From UBA7662 sp036787895 (lineage in GTDB: Bacteria > Bacteroidota > Bacteroidia > UBA7662), in the NCBI GenBank assembly GCA_036787895.1, contig DAIQOK010000011.1, forward strand, positions 35,538-99,537: 64,000 nucleotides of DNA. Direction: 5' to 3'. Under the pieces are notes generated by a model. That model saw only the letters and a list, made by a program, of their open reading frames with translations, was not told the DNA's origin and searched no databases. Both the position numbers and the translations under genes were made by a program. Within the stretch, counting starts at the first letter, position 1. Each line of letters begins with the position of its first letter. Positions 45,675-53,955 of the stretch are shown here, in pieces.

Positions 45675-47025
45675 TTTCCTGGGCCGACTCCGGCAAAGTA
45701 ATTCGAACCGAAATGATTCGTCGGTCATCAGCTTCAATCACGGTGAACAAATAGCCAGCATAGCTAATTTCTTCGCCTGCCACAGGCATGTGTCCGGATA
45801 ATTCCAACAGCAAACCTGCCAGACTATCGGCATCCCCTCGGGCTTCTTCGAAGGTTTCATTGTTGATGTCGAGGTACTTATAAACTTCCTGAAGTTGCGT
45901 TTTAGCCTCAAAGACAAAATTTCTTTCGTCAAGCTGCTGGTAGGGTAAAGCCTCAGCCTCATCGAACTCGTCATTAATTTCGCCAACAATCTCTTCCAAA
46001 ATATCTTCTAAAGAAATCAAACCTGCACAGCCGCCATATTCATCAACTACGATGGCCATGTGGGTATGTTTTCCCTGAAAGTCTTTAAATAAGTCGTCGA
46101 TACGCTTTTTCTCTGGTACAAAATAAGGCTTTCGCAATAAAGGTTTCCAGTCGAAACTATCGTCTTTGCCCAGATGTGCGAGCAAATCTTTCAAATAAAG
46201 TATACCATCGATTTTATCCAACGAATCGGTATAAACCGGCACACGACTGTAGCCCGAATCAGTTACCTGCTGCAACAATTCTGTAAAGGTGGCATCCGAT
46301 TCCACCGCCGTAATATCTTGCCGGGAGGTCATAACTTGTTTTACGCTGATATTGCCGAAATTAACAATGCCCTTGAGAATGTCCTTTTCTTCGGTATTGT
46401 CAGCTTCTTCTTCGTAGGTGAGTTCTATGGCCTGGTTGAGTTCATCTATGCTCACATTCTGCACTTTGTTCTTAATGCGTTTGTCGATGAGATTGGTACC
46501 GCTGATGAGCAAATAACTAAATGGCGCAAAAATGATATTCAGCCAATTCAGTGCCGGCGCCATAAAGGCTGCCACCTTGAGGTTCTTCTCGGTAGCATAT
46601 ACTTTGGGCATGACCTCACCGAACATGACAATCAAAAGGGTGACCAATAATGTCTGTATAAGGAAGCCAATTACAGGAGCTGAGCTAAAGTCGAACTGAC
46701 GGAAAGTGACATAATAAGATAAGATGACTATGGTCACATTCACCAGATTATTCGCAATAAGTAAGGTGGCCAGTAATTTTTTGGGATGATCCAATAAATG
46801 AACAATGAGCTGGTCGCGTTTGGCATCACTCAACACCAAATCGTTGTGATCACTTTTCGATAAAGAGAAAAACGCTACTTCCGAGCCTGACAATAAAGCA
46901 GAGAAAAGTAGCAGAACAACAATGGCCAACAAAGTAATTACCAACTCCTGCACTGAAGCAGCAAGGGTAATCTGGCTGGCTAAAAAAATCCAGCTAAGCT
47001 GGGGGTCTCCGTCGGAATTATCCAA
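45646..47025 (-). CDS. gldE: Gliding motility-associated protein GldE (CNNM/CBS family)
   Basis: GldE (459 residues) is a membrane protein of the CorC/HlyC type linked to gliding. It has a CNNM (DUF21) membrane domain with about four helices (residues about 20-180, SGSEVAFFSLSKSDHNDL; MFGEVMPKVYATEKNLK), a pair of CBS domains (VKQVMTSRQDITAVESDATF and onwards to about residue 345, ending in the acidic EDILEEIVGEINDEFDE) and a C-terminal CorC_HlyC transporter-associated domain. Its place between ssb and gldD is conserved in gliding Bacteroidota. Confidence 0.92.
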   Translation of the reverse strand: MDNSDGDPQLSWIFLASQITLAASVQELVITLLAIVVLLLFSALLSGSEVAFFSLSKSDHNDLVLSDAKRDQLIVHLLDHPKKLLATLLIANNLVNVTIVILSYYVTFRQFDFSSAPVIGFLIQTLLVTLLIVMFGEVMPKVYATEKNLKVAAFMAPALNWLNIIFAPFSYLLISGTNLIDKRIKNKVQNVSIDELNQAIELTYEEEADNTEEKDILKGIVNFGNISVKQVMTSRQDITAVESDATFTELLQQVTDSGYSRVPVYTDSLDKIDGILYLKDLLAHLGKDDSFDWKPLLRKPYFVPEKKRIDDLFKDFQGKHTHMAIVVDEYGGCAGLISLEDILEEIVGEINDEFDEAEALPYQQLDERNFVFEAKTQLQEVYKYLDINNETFEEARGDADSLAGLLLELSGHMPVAGEEISYAGYLFTVIEADDRRIISVRITLPESAQENEENESPEL

Positions 47026-47045
47026 AATCGCGTGTGTTCGTGAAA

Positions 47046-47480
47046 CTAAAAGGGCAAGTCATCATCTGCACCTGCATTGGCAGAAAAATCATCCTGCGTA
47101 TTTGTGATGCTGCTGCCAAGGTTGCCCGCCATGGTGGTGCTTTCGCCGGGTTTGCGACCAAGAAGTACAATATTATCTCCCACTACTTCGGTAGTATAGC
47201 GGGTGTGCCCTTCTTTATCCTCCCACTTCCGGGTATTTAATCGACCTTCGATATATACTTGTTGACCTTTGGTCAGAAATCGTGCGGCTAAATCGGCCAA
47301 AGCACGCCACAGCACAATATTGTGCCATTCAGTTTTGGTCTGCTTATTACCTTCCTTGTCCTTATAATCTTCAGAAGTGGCTAATGGAAAAGTCACCAAC
47401 TTGATACCATTGCCGGTATCTTTCACCTCGGGGTCTTTACCGAGGTTGCCAATCAACATCACTTTGTTCAGTCCAGCCAT
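47046..47480 (-). CDS. ssb: Single-stranded DNA-binding protein
   Basis: SSB (144 residues) coats single-stranded DNA in replication and repair. The OB fold runs from LNKVMLIGNLGKDPEVKDTG through EWHNIVLWRALADLAARFL to about residue 110, followed by a flexible tail that ends in the acidic partner-binding tip DDDLPF. It overlaps the end of mutY by 13 bases and is followed after 20 bases by gldE. Confidence 0.95.
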   Translation of the reverse strand: MAGLNKVMLIGNLGKDPEVKDTGNGIKLVTFPLATSEDYKDKEGNKQTKTEWHNIVLWRALADLAARFLTKGQQVYIEGRLNTRKWEDKEGHTRYTTEVVGDNIVLLGRKPGESTTMAGNLGSSITNTQDDFSANAGADDDLPF

Positions 47481-48523
47481 TGAGCTATCGATTTATAATA
47501 AGTGCTAATTAGTCGCGGAACAGGGTATTCGTCCAGTTCTTTCCGACCAACAAAAATAAGGTCATTCTCTCGCAAGTTATGAAAAATTTGCACCAGCCAA
47601 AAGCGGGCAAACAAACGCTGGTGGGTGAGTACATGCTTAAAATCAGCAGAGCGCGCAAGAAGCTTGAAATCGATAGAACGGAGTGAAAAAACATGCGCGA
47701 TTTGTGCTAACATTTCCTCCTCCTCCAATAAGCCTTCTTTTTCAATCATCCAGGGGGTAAACAAACCCTGCCAGATGTCGCCTGACTGGCGTTGCTGCAG
47801 GTAAAAGCCCTTTTCATCCTTGAAAAGCACATAATTCAAATAACGTTCACGTACTTTGACCTTTCCAGCTTTAAAAGGCAGCACGGCAATTTCTTCCTTT
47901 TGGTAGGCGTAGCAGTCGCGTTGAAACGGACACCGGTCACAAGCTGGATGTTTCGGGGTACATACCAGCGCCCCAAATTCCATCAGCGCTTGATTATGTG
48001 TGCCGGGCTGGTCATGATCGAGTAATTCATTGGCCTTCTTTTGAAAAAGTGACTGGCCACGTGTTGAATCTATAGCCTCCTTGATGCCGAAGATCCGTGA
48101 CAACACCCTATAAACATTGCCATCCACCACTGCAACTGCCTCCTGAAACGCAATAGAACTAATGGCTGCGGCTGTATAAGGACCAATTCCCTGCAGTTTT
48201 AACAAAGCCTCATAACGCGAAGGGAATTTCCCGTCATACTGATCAACCATCTGCCGGGCTGCTTTTTGGAGGTTGCGGGCACGGCTGTAGTAACCCAAAC
48301 CCTGCCAATCGCGCAGCACTTCTTGTTCCGAAGCCTTGGCCAAAGCCGATACATCGGGGTAGTGTTCAACAAATTTCAGGTAGTAAGGCAACCCCTGAGC
48401 CACCCGGGTTTGCTGTAGAATTACCTCCGATAACCAGATTTTATAGGGGTCATTGGTCTTTCTCCAGGGTAAATCGCGTAGATTTTCGCTGTACCAAAGT
48501 GTGAGTGTGTGACTGAAACGCAT
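47468..48523 (-). CDS. mutY: A/G-specific adenine glycosylase MutY
   Basis: MutY (351 residues) removes adenine paired with 8-oxoguanine. The catalytic glutamate is in IWLSEVILQQTRV, the helix-hairpin-helix is LQGIGPYTAAAISSIAF, and the catalytic Asp is in AVVDGNVYRVLSR. Four cysteines of the Fe-S cluster are in VCTPKHPACDRCPFQRDC (C-x6-C-x2-C-x5-C). The C-terminal third is the NUDIX-like 8-oxoG recognition domain. It is the first gene of mutY-ssb-gldE-gldD-recG, divergent from the HU gene. Confidence 0.95.
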   Translation of the reverse strand: MRFSHTLTLWYSENLRDLPWRKTNDPYKIWLSEVILQQTRVAQGLPYYLKFVEHYPDVSALAKASEQEVLRDWQGLGYYSRARNLQKAARQMVDQYDGKFPSRYEALLKLQGIGPYTAAAISSIAFQEAVAVVDGNVYRVLSRIFGIKEAIDSTRGQSLFQKKANELLDHDQPGTHNQALMEFGALVCTPKHPACDRCPFQRDCYAYQKEEIAVLPFKAGKVKVRERYLNYVLFKDEKGFYLQQRQSGDIWQGLFTPWMIEKEGLLEEEEMLAQIAHVFSLRSIDFKLLARSADFKHVLTHQRLFARFWLVQIFHNLRENDLIFVGRKELDEYPVPRLISTYYKSIAQWLD

Positions 48524-48583
48524 CTAATTGCGAAATAAGCAGGAACAAATGAATCTTACGTTTTTAATTCAGCTTCAATACCT

Positions 48584-48591
48584 TATTTTTG
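48584..48591 (+). promoter_or_regulatory. Candidate promoter -7 box for the HU operon
   Basis: TATTTTTG matches TAnnTTTG and lies 39 bases before the HU start codon in the divergent region between mutY and HU. A T-rich GTTTTT stretch is near the -33 position but is not a clear TTG. Confidence 0.45.
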
Positions 48592-48630
48592 CATTCCCTT
48601 TCAAAACACGACCTGTATAACCTTAATAAA

Positions 48631-48930
48631 ATGACGAAAGCAGAAGTTATTAGCCAGATCGCCGAACAGACCGGCATTGAGAAGGTAGATGTTCAACAAG
48701 TAGTTGAGTCTTTCTTCGGAGTTGTTAAAGATTCCATCAAAAACGGTGAGAATATTTATGTTCGTGGATTCGGTAGTTTTATCGTGAAAAAACGCGCAAA
48801 GAAGATTGCCCGCAATATTTCACGCAATACCTCAATCGAAATTCCGGAGCATTTTATCCCGCATTTCAAACCTTCGAAACAATTCATCGAAGAGGTGAAA
48901 GATAATGTTCGTACATCGGTCGTAGCCTGA
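48631..48930 (+). CDS. HU-family DNA-binding protein
   Basis: This 99-residue nucleoid protein bends and compacts DNA as a dimer. The start MTKAEVISQIAEQTGIEK, the arm region VRGFGSFIVKKRAKKIARNI (with R..GF..F) and the C-terminal FKPSKQFIEEVKD fit the HU/IHF family. The ATG at 48631 is chosen over the frame start at 48589 because it begins the family N-terminus. It is the first gene of a group with a TPR protein, a 29-residue basic protein and RNase G, a gene order common in this phylum. Confidence 0.93.
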   Translation: MTKAEVISQIAEQTGIEKVDVQQVVESFFGVVKDSIKNGENIYVRGFGSFIVKKRAKKIARNISRNTSIEIPEHFIPHFKPSKQFIEEVKDNVRTSVVA

Positions 48931-48932
48931 TT

Positions 48933-49769
48933 ATGAGTCGCCTGCAACTGTTACTGATTGGTGCCGCCTTGGTTTTGGGGCTGAGTATTTTCCTTTTTGG
49001 AGAGATGACTGTGCTTAAACCCAGCGAACAGCCAACCGCAGTGCAGGAACAGAGTATGGATGCTGAAGCTTTATTGCTTATCAGCCGCTCCAGCCTCAGC
49101 AGTCAGGAGCAGGACAAACTTGCTACCATCGAAAAAGCGCTTGACACGGTAAACAATCCCGATCAGCGCGAAGCATTAGCCCGATCAATGGCCGCGTTTT
49201 GGGAAACCAAAAACGACTGGGGAGCTGCTGCCGTATGGTATGAAAGAGCTGCCTACGCCGGGAATGACGCCAATGGCCACGCGCTGGCCGGCACACGCTT
49301 CCTTGCTGCTGCCGATATGGTGGGCGATTCCGTGCTTCTACAATACTTACACGCTTCTGCTATCCGTAATTTTGAAACCGCCAGCACCCTGGCTCCCGAA
49401 AATCTGGATATCGCTGCCGATCTGGGTCATGCACTTACCATTGGTACAGCTGCACCTATGCAAGGCATACAGAAGCTTCTCGGCATCGTTAAATCGGAGC
49501 CTAAACACTTGAAAGCCAATTTTCACTTGGCTCAGCTGGCCATACGCTCCGAACAATACGACAAAGCCATAACCCGCTTTAGCGACATACTCAGTTGGTA
49601 CCCTTCCTTCGCCGACGCTTACCTGGGTTTGGGTGAAGCTTATTACAAACTCGGTGAGCTGCCCAAAGCCATTCAGGCACTGGAAGATTACAAAGCGCTC
49701 TCTAAAGACCCCGCCATTTTGGCGCAGGTTGAAGCCTTCTTAGTTCAAATCAAAAGTTCAACACCTTAA
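48933..49769 (+). CDS. Membrane-anchored TPR protein
   Basis: This 278-residue protein has an N-terminal membrane helix (LQLLLIGAALVLGLSIFLFG) and tetratricopeptide-type repeats, clearest at residues about 195-265 (KANFHLAQLAIRSEQYDKAI; ADAYLGLGEAYYKLGELPKA). It is two bases after HU and precedes the 29-residue basic protein gene. The function is unknown, but homologues in this position between HU and RNase G are common in Bacteroidota; it may scaffold an envelope or RNA-related complex. Confidence 0.75.
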   Translation: MSRLQLLLIGAALVLGLSIFLFGEMTVLKPSEQPTAVQEQSMDAEALLLISRSSLSSQEQDKLATIEKALDTVNNPDQREALARSMAAFWETKNDWGAAAVWYERAAYAGNDANGHALAGTRFLAAADMVGDSVLLQYLHASAIRNFETASTLAPENLDIAADLGHALTIGTAAPMQGIQKLLGIVKSEPKHLKANFHLAQLAIRSEQYDKAITRFSDILSWYPSFADAYLGLGEAYYKLGELPKAIQALEDYKALSKDPAILAQVEAFLVQIKSSTP

Positions 49770-49780
49770 ATACAACCAAA

Positions 49781-49870
49781 ATGCCTTGCGGTAAAAAAAG
49801 AAAACGCCATAAGATTGCTACCCACAAGCGTAAAAAACGCCTCAGGAAGAATCGTCACAAGAAGAAATAA
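49781..49870 (+). CDS. 29-residue basic protein, AURKAIP1/COX24 type
   Basis: This tiny gene encodes MPCGKKRKRHKIATHK followed by RKKRLRKNRHKKK, about 60 percent Lys/Arg/His. It matches the conserved AURKAIP1/COX24-domain mini-protein of Bacteroidota, related to mitochondrial mS38, and is therefore a likely small-subunit ribosomal protein. It lies 11 bases after the TPR gene and 110 before RNase G, its usual place. ORF finders miss it because of its length. Confidence 0.9.
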   Translation: MPCGKKRKRHKIATHKRKKRLRKNRHKKK

Positions 49871-49980
49871 ACCCTTATTTCTTTGATTAATGCCATACAT
49901 CGGCCTGTTTCGACGGGCTGATGTATTGCTGTTTTTGTCCCTTTTTCTGCGACAAAGCACCCCTCCTACATCAAATTTTT

Positions 49981-51555
49981 ATGTCAGACAGCCCGTCTCC
50001 ACGACCCAATAAGTCTCTTTATGTCAGCAATACGCCCAAAGGTGTAGAGATTGTCATGTTCGAAGACAAACGTTTGGTCGAACTAACTCAGGACAGTGCC
50101 GACAAAGAATATTCTGTCGGAGATATTTATCTCGGCAAAGTAAAAAAAGTCATCCCCGGTTTGAATGCCTGTTTTGTAGACATTGGTTATGAGAAAGATG
50201 CGTTTCTGCATTATCTCGACCTCGGTCCTCAATTCAATTCACTCAAAAAATACACTGAGGATGTAATGAGCGGCAAGCGGAAAAACAGTCAGTTGCACAA
50301 TTTCCGCCCCGAAGCTGAAATCAACAAAGACGGCACCATAGTAGATGCCGTAACCAAGGGACAATTGGTGCTCGTTCAGGTGGTGAAAGAACCTATCTCC
50401 ACCAAAGGCCCGCGCTTAAGTGCTGAATTATCGATAGCTGGCCGCTATGTCGTACTCGTACCCTTCACCGACAGTGTATCTATCTCCAAAAAAATCAGCG
50501 ATTACGCCGAGAAAAAGCGGCTGAAGCAGGTGGTTTTGGGTATCAAACCCAAAAACTTCGGCATTATCGTCCGTACTGCTGCTGCTACAGCCGAGGCCGA
50601 GGAACTCGAAAAAGACATTAGTGAGTTGGTTGACAAGTGGGAGATGTGTTTTCGCACACTCAAAACGGCCAAACCAGCCGATCGCGTCATCCAGGAAATG
50701 GCCCGAACCACCGGCATGCTGCGCGATTTGCTGAACGACTCCTTCACCAGTATCTGGATAGATGACCCGCGTACGCATGAAGAAGTAAAAGATTATGTCG
50801 CCACGATTGCCCCTGAAAAGGCCGAAATCGTGAAATTGTACAAAGGCAAGGTGTCGATGTATGAACATTTTCATATCGACAAGCAGATAAAAGCCACCTT
50901 TGGCAAAAATGTCACGATTCCTGGCGGTGCCTACATCATCATTGAGCATACCGAAGCCCTGCATGTGATTGATGTAAACTCAGGTAATCGCCTAAAGTCG
51001 GAAATGGATCAAGAAAGTAATGCCATCCACACCAATCTCGAAGCTGCCGAAGAAATTGCGCGACAGCTGCGATTACGCGATATGGGCGGTATTATCGTGA
51101 TCGACTTCATCGACATGAAGAAGGCCTCGCATAAAAAAGATTTATACGACAAAATGGTTGCCATCATGGCTTCCGACCGGGCAAAACATACTGTGCTACC
51201 CATTTCCAAATTCGGATTGATGCAGATAACCCGTCAGCGGGTACGACCTGAAATCAATGTCGCAATCACCGAAACTTGTCCGGCTTGCGATGGCACAGGT
51301 ACCATTCAGCCCAGCATTTTGGTTTCCGACCAAATTGAAACCAATCTGCGCTATATTCTTACCGAACAAAACGAGAAGAAGCTCAAGCTCCATGTGCACC
51401 CTTATTTAGAGGCTTATCTCACCCGGGGTTTCCCTTCCAAACGTATGCAGTGGTTTTTGAAATATAAAGTATGGGTACCCATTAAGGCAGAATCGTCTTA
51501 TCCCATTACCGAATACCACTTCTTCAACAGCAATGAAGAGCAGATTACCCTCTAG
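49981..51555 (+). CDS. rng: Ribonuclease E/G family endoribonuclease
   Basis: This 524-residue RNase matures rRNA and degrades mRNA. The S1 domain is near residues 40-140 (VGDIYLGKVKKVIPGLNACF, with a lysine-rich insert), and the catalytic RNase H-like part includes VIDVNSGNR and GGIIVIDFIDMK with the Mg-binding Asp residues. The Zn-link is CPACDGTG. There is no long C-terminal scaffold, so it is RNase G-like. The ATG at 49981 (MSDSPSPRPNKSLYVS) is preferred to the frame start at 49921. It ends four bases into the convergent CruF-like gene. Confidence 0.92.
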   Translation: MSDSPSPRPNKSLYVSNTPKGVEIVMFEDKRLVELTQDSADKEYSVGDIYLGKVKKVIPGLNACFVDIGYEKDAFLHYLDLGPQFNSLKKYTEDVMSGKRKNSQLHNFRPEAEINKDGTIVDAVTKGQLVLVQVVKEPISTKGPRLSAELSIAGRYVVLVPFTDSVSISKKISDYAEKKRLKQVVLGIKPKNFGIIVRTAAATAEAEELEKDISELVDKWEMCFRTLKTAKPADRVIQEMARTTGMLRDLLNDSFTSIWIDDPRTHEEVKDYVATIAPEKAEIVKLYKGKVSMYEHFHIDKQIKATFGKNVTIPGGAYIIIEHTEALHVIDVNSGNRLKSEMDQESNAIHTNLEAAEEIARQLRLRDMGGIIVIDFIDMKKASHKKDLYDKMVAIMASDRAKHTVLPISKFGLMQITRQRVRPEINVAITETCPACDGTGTIQPSILVSDQIETNLRYILTEQNEKKLKLHVHPYLEAYLTRGFPSKRMQWFLKYKVWVPIKAESSYPITEYHFFNSNEEQITL

Positions 51556-52196
51556 ACCAACATCAACAGCAGATTCAGCAACACAAAAAAGCCAAGTTGG
51601 TAATACCAATAGGTTTTGGCCAGTTTGTTCTGCCAATTTGGTCTGGCAAGCTGAAAGATAGCTAGGATAAACAGTGAAAACAGCCCCCAAGCCAGGTAAT
51701 TCTGCAAAGGAGCCACGAACAACCAGTGGTTTACCGGCGCTGCCCAGGTCCAAAATCCCAGCTGAACCGCTACCGGCTCGATCCAACTATCGGTGAAAAC
51801 GAGTATGAGTGCACCCAATACCGGCTTCAACCAGCCGGGAACTTGCCAGGGTTGGGTGATGAGATAAATGGCATACAATAAAATTGTCCAGTTCAGCCCA
51901 ATAACCAAGGGTACAGCTGCCAAACGCGGTCCCAATACTTCGCCATAAGCATAATCGCCGAAAACCAAAGCTGTTTCCACACCCAATACCTCTACCCCAT
52001 ACCCTGCCAACCAGCTAAACGCCAAAAGTAGCCAGGTTTTCAGCCGTTTCTCCTGCTCGAAATACAAAAGAACCATGGCGCCAATGAGTAAGGTAAGTGG
52101 CGTTAAGGCCAGGAACAGCGGTTTACTCATGGACCAAGCCAAACCGATGGCGCCAAAACCGTAAACAAGACCCAACCACAAACGCGCACTTTTCAT
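51552..52196 (-). CDS. Carotenoid biosynthesis protein, CruF/DUF422-like hydratase
   Basis: This 214-residue protein has about seven membrane helices and resembles the DUF422/CruF family, which adds water to the 1,2 double bond of a carotenoid end group. Characteristic parts are AGYGVEVLGVETALVFGDYA, TDSWIEPVAVQLGFWTWA and LQNYLAWGLFSLF. The ATG at 52196 overlaps the glycosyltransferase stop by four bases; the longer frame to 52556 merely runs through that gene. It is the last gene of the carotenoid operon. A hydroxyl made here is the usual attachment site for the sugar added by the neighbouring glycosyltransferase. Confidence 0.82.
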   Translation of the reverse strand: MKSARLWLGLVYGFGAIGLAWSMSKPLFLALTPLTLLIGAMVLLYFEQEKRLKTWLLLAFSWLAGYGVEVLGVETALVFGDYAYGEVLGPRLAAVPLVIGLNWTILLYAIYLITQPWQVPGWLKPVLGALILVFTDSWIEPVAVQLGFWTWAAPVNHWLFVAPLQNYLAWGLFSLFILAIFQLARPNWQNKLAKTYWYYQLGFFVLLNLLLMLV

Positions 52197-53287
52197 GACA
52201 ATTTTCTTCCCTTCCACACATAATTGCCTGTAAGCCGCTGGTAGATAGATTTCCAGGCAATCAAGTGAAACACCAGCAGCTGAGGGAAATGTAAAACTAG
52301 ATTTTTCATGAGGGGTTGTCCTGCCGAAAGCGAGACAAAAACACGTATCGAAAGCACCACCAGAATTAGCCCTGCCAACTGAATGCGCGCACCCAGCCAC
52401 CAAAGTAAAGGCCAACTGTAAGCAGTCAAAACGAGATAAAACAATAAAAAAGAAATAGAATTCCCGAAACCCGACAAAACATTTTTGGAAAAACCGGCTA
52501 TGCCTTGATACAGACTGCGGTACATTCGGCAAAGTAATAAGCCGCTTGGATCGCACAGTGTCATTACCTTTTTACCGGCCTTTTTCATTTTACGAAAGAT
52601 GGCAATATCTTCCACAATTTCGGTCTTTACCTGCTCATGCCAGCACTGTTCCCGGTAATCAGTAGCACGAAACACCATACATTGTCCGTTTGCAGCAGCC
52701 AGAGTAGGATTTTTAAACCAGTGAATAAAGCTGAGAGGCAACATACTTAATAGCAACTGGTGCATCAAGGGCACAGTTAACCACTCCCCCCAACCCAACA
52801 TTTGTTGATTCGGGAATACCGAAAGTCCGGCCAAGTTTTGCTTTTCGGCTGTTGCTACAGCATAGTGAAGGGCATGGGGTGTGACCACCACATCTGCATC
52901 TAAAAAAACCAACCAATCGCCTGTAGCTGCTAGCGCCAATTGGTGGCAAGCCCAGGATTTCCCCAACCAACCCACCGGTAAATTTTCAGCTCGAATTAAT
53001 TGGAGTCGCCTATCCATTGCTGCGAATTTCTGTACGATAGCGGCAGTTTCATCCTCCGAATGATCGTCGAGTACCATAACTTCAAAAGCAACACCTTCGC
53101 TAGCCAACACCGATTGCAGCACGGTTCCTATCGATACAGCTTCATTCCTTGCCGGAATAAGCACACTAACCTTGTTCTTTACTTCAGCAGAGAGCGGTTT
53201 GAAATAGGGTCGACTCAGCCAATTAAAAAAGGAAATCCAAAAACGAATGGCAGCGAATGCCAGCACTATGCTCAGAATCCAGCTCAT
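52193..53287 (-). CDS. Family 2 glycosyltransferase of carotenoid type (CruC/CrtQ-like)
   Basis: This 364-residue membrane protein has an N-terminal helix, a GT2 catalytic domain (VSVLIPARNEAVSIGTVLQS; VMVLDDHSEDET; WLVFLDADVVV with the metal-binding DxD; VEDIAIFRKMKKAG) and about three C-terminal helices. Position within the carotenoid operon and resemblance to CrtQ/CruC suggest it glucosylates a hydroxycarotenoid. It overlaps the acyltransferase and the CruF-like gene by four bases each. Confidence 0.82.
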   Translation of the reverse strand: MSWILSIVLAFAAIRFWISFFNWLSRPYFKPLSAEVKNKVSVLIPARNEAVSIGTVLQSVLASEGVAFEVMVLDDHSEDETAAIVQKFAAMDRRLQLIRAENLPVGWLGKSWACHQLALAATGDWLVFLDADVVVTPHALHYAVATAEKQNLAGLSVFPNQQMLGWGEWLTVPLMHQLLLSMLPLSFIHWFKNPTLAAANGQCMVFRATDYREQCWHEQVKTEIVEDIAIFRKMKKAGKKVMTLCDPSGLLLCRMYRSLYQGIAGFSKNVLSGFGNSISFLLFYLVLTAYSWPLLWWLGARIQLAGLILVVLSIRVFVSLSAGQPLMKNLVLHFPQLLVFHLIAWKSIYQRLTGNYVWKGRKLS

Positions 53288-53955
53288 TTTGCTTTTGTCT
53301 GTTTATGTTGCATATGCACCATTCTAATCTGTTTCTGCCGCTGTTCGTCGTAAAATAGCTGATACAAACGACTTATTTCTTCGGCAGAAGGCCTTATCTC
53401 AAACGTCATTACCTGATGATAATGATAAACGGTGGCTTTAGAATTTGCCCCAAAATCGAGAAAAAAAGCAGAAAACAGCCAATAAATAGCATCATTCTGC
53501 TGACAGGCATAACGCAACATACCCGGTGCAAAGCGGATTTGATGTTCATGCATGGATTCCAACTGACCCTGCGGGTAGAGTAATACTATGTTTTGTGGAC
53601 TGTACAACAAATCTACCAGATATTGTCCACTTTCTACCACCGAACGTGAGCCCGGAGCTATAGAAAAAGCTCCTAACCCCCTTAAGTATTGTCTTTTTTG
53701 GAGCTCCTTTTCGAGCATCAACACATAAAACGGTCGTTTCACATATTTAGCATTCAACAAAAGCGGCCATATACCATCCCACCAACTGGTGTGATTACTC
53801 AGCCAGCAAACCGCCTTATCCTTTGATAAAACAGGCATTTCGCCTACAAAAGCAGCAAACTGCCTCCTGAAAGTGAAGCGAAAATACCAGCCAAAAAAAA
53901 GCTGTATGAACCAATGATGTTGAGCTTTCAGCATATCAACCGATGAGATCTTCAA
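53284..53955 (-). CDS. Acyltransferase of the PlsC type (CruD-like)
   Basis: This 223-residue protein has the PlsC acyltransferase motif CWLSNHTSWWDGIWPLLLN (NHxxxxD, residues about 53-59) and the second block LLYPQGQLESMHEHQIRF. In a carotenoid operon it most likely acylates the sugar of a carotenoid glycoside (CruD/CrtO role) rather than lysophosphatidate. An alternative ATG at 53934 would start just past the crtD-like stop; the longer start at 53955 overlaps that gene by 20 bases. It overlaps the glycosyltransferase by four bases. Confidence 0.8.
   Translation of the reverse strand: MKISSVDMLKAQHHWFIQLFFGWYFRFTFRRQFAAFVGEMPVLSKDKAVCWLSNHTSWWDGIWPLLLNAKYVKRPFYVLMLEKELQKRQYLRGLGAFSIAPGSRSVVESGQYLVDLLYSPQNIVLLYPQGQLESMHEHQIRFAPGMLRYACQQNDAIYWLFSAFFLDFGANSKATVYHYHQVMTFEIRPSAEEISRLYQLFYDEQRQKQIRMVHMQHKQTKAK

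Noticed and set aside
52197..52556. Extension of the CruF-like protein
   Set aside because: It is an out-of-frame reading of the glycosyltransferase gene; the start overlapping that stop codon fits the operon pattern.
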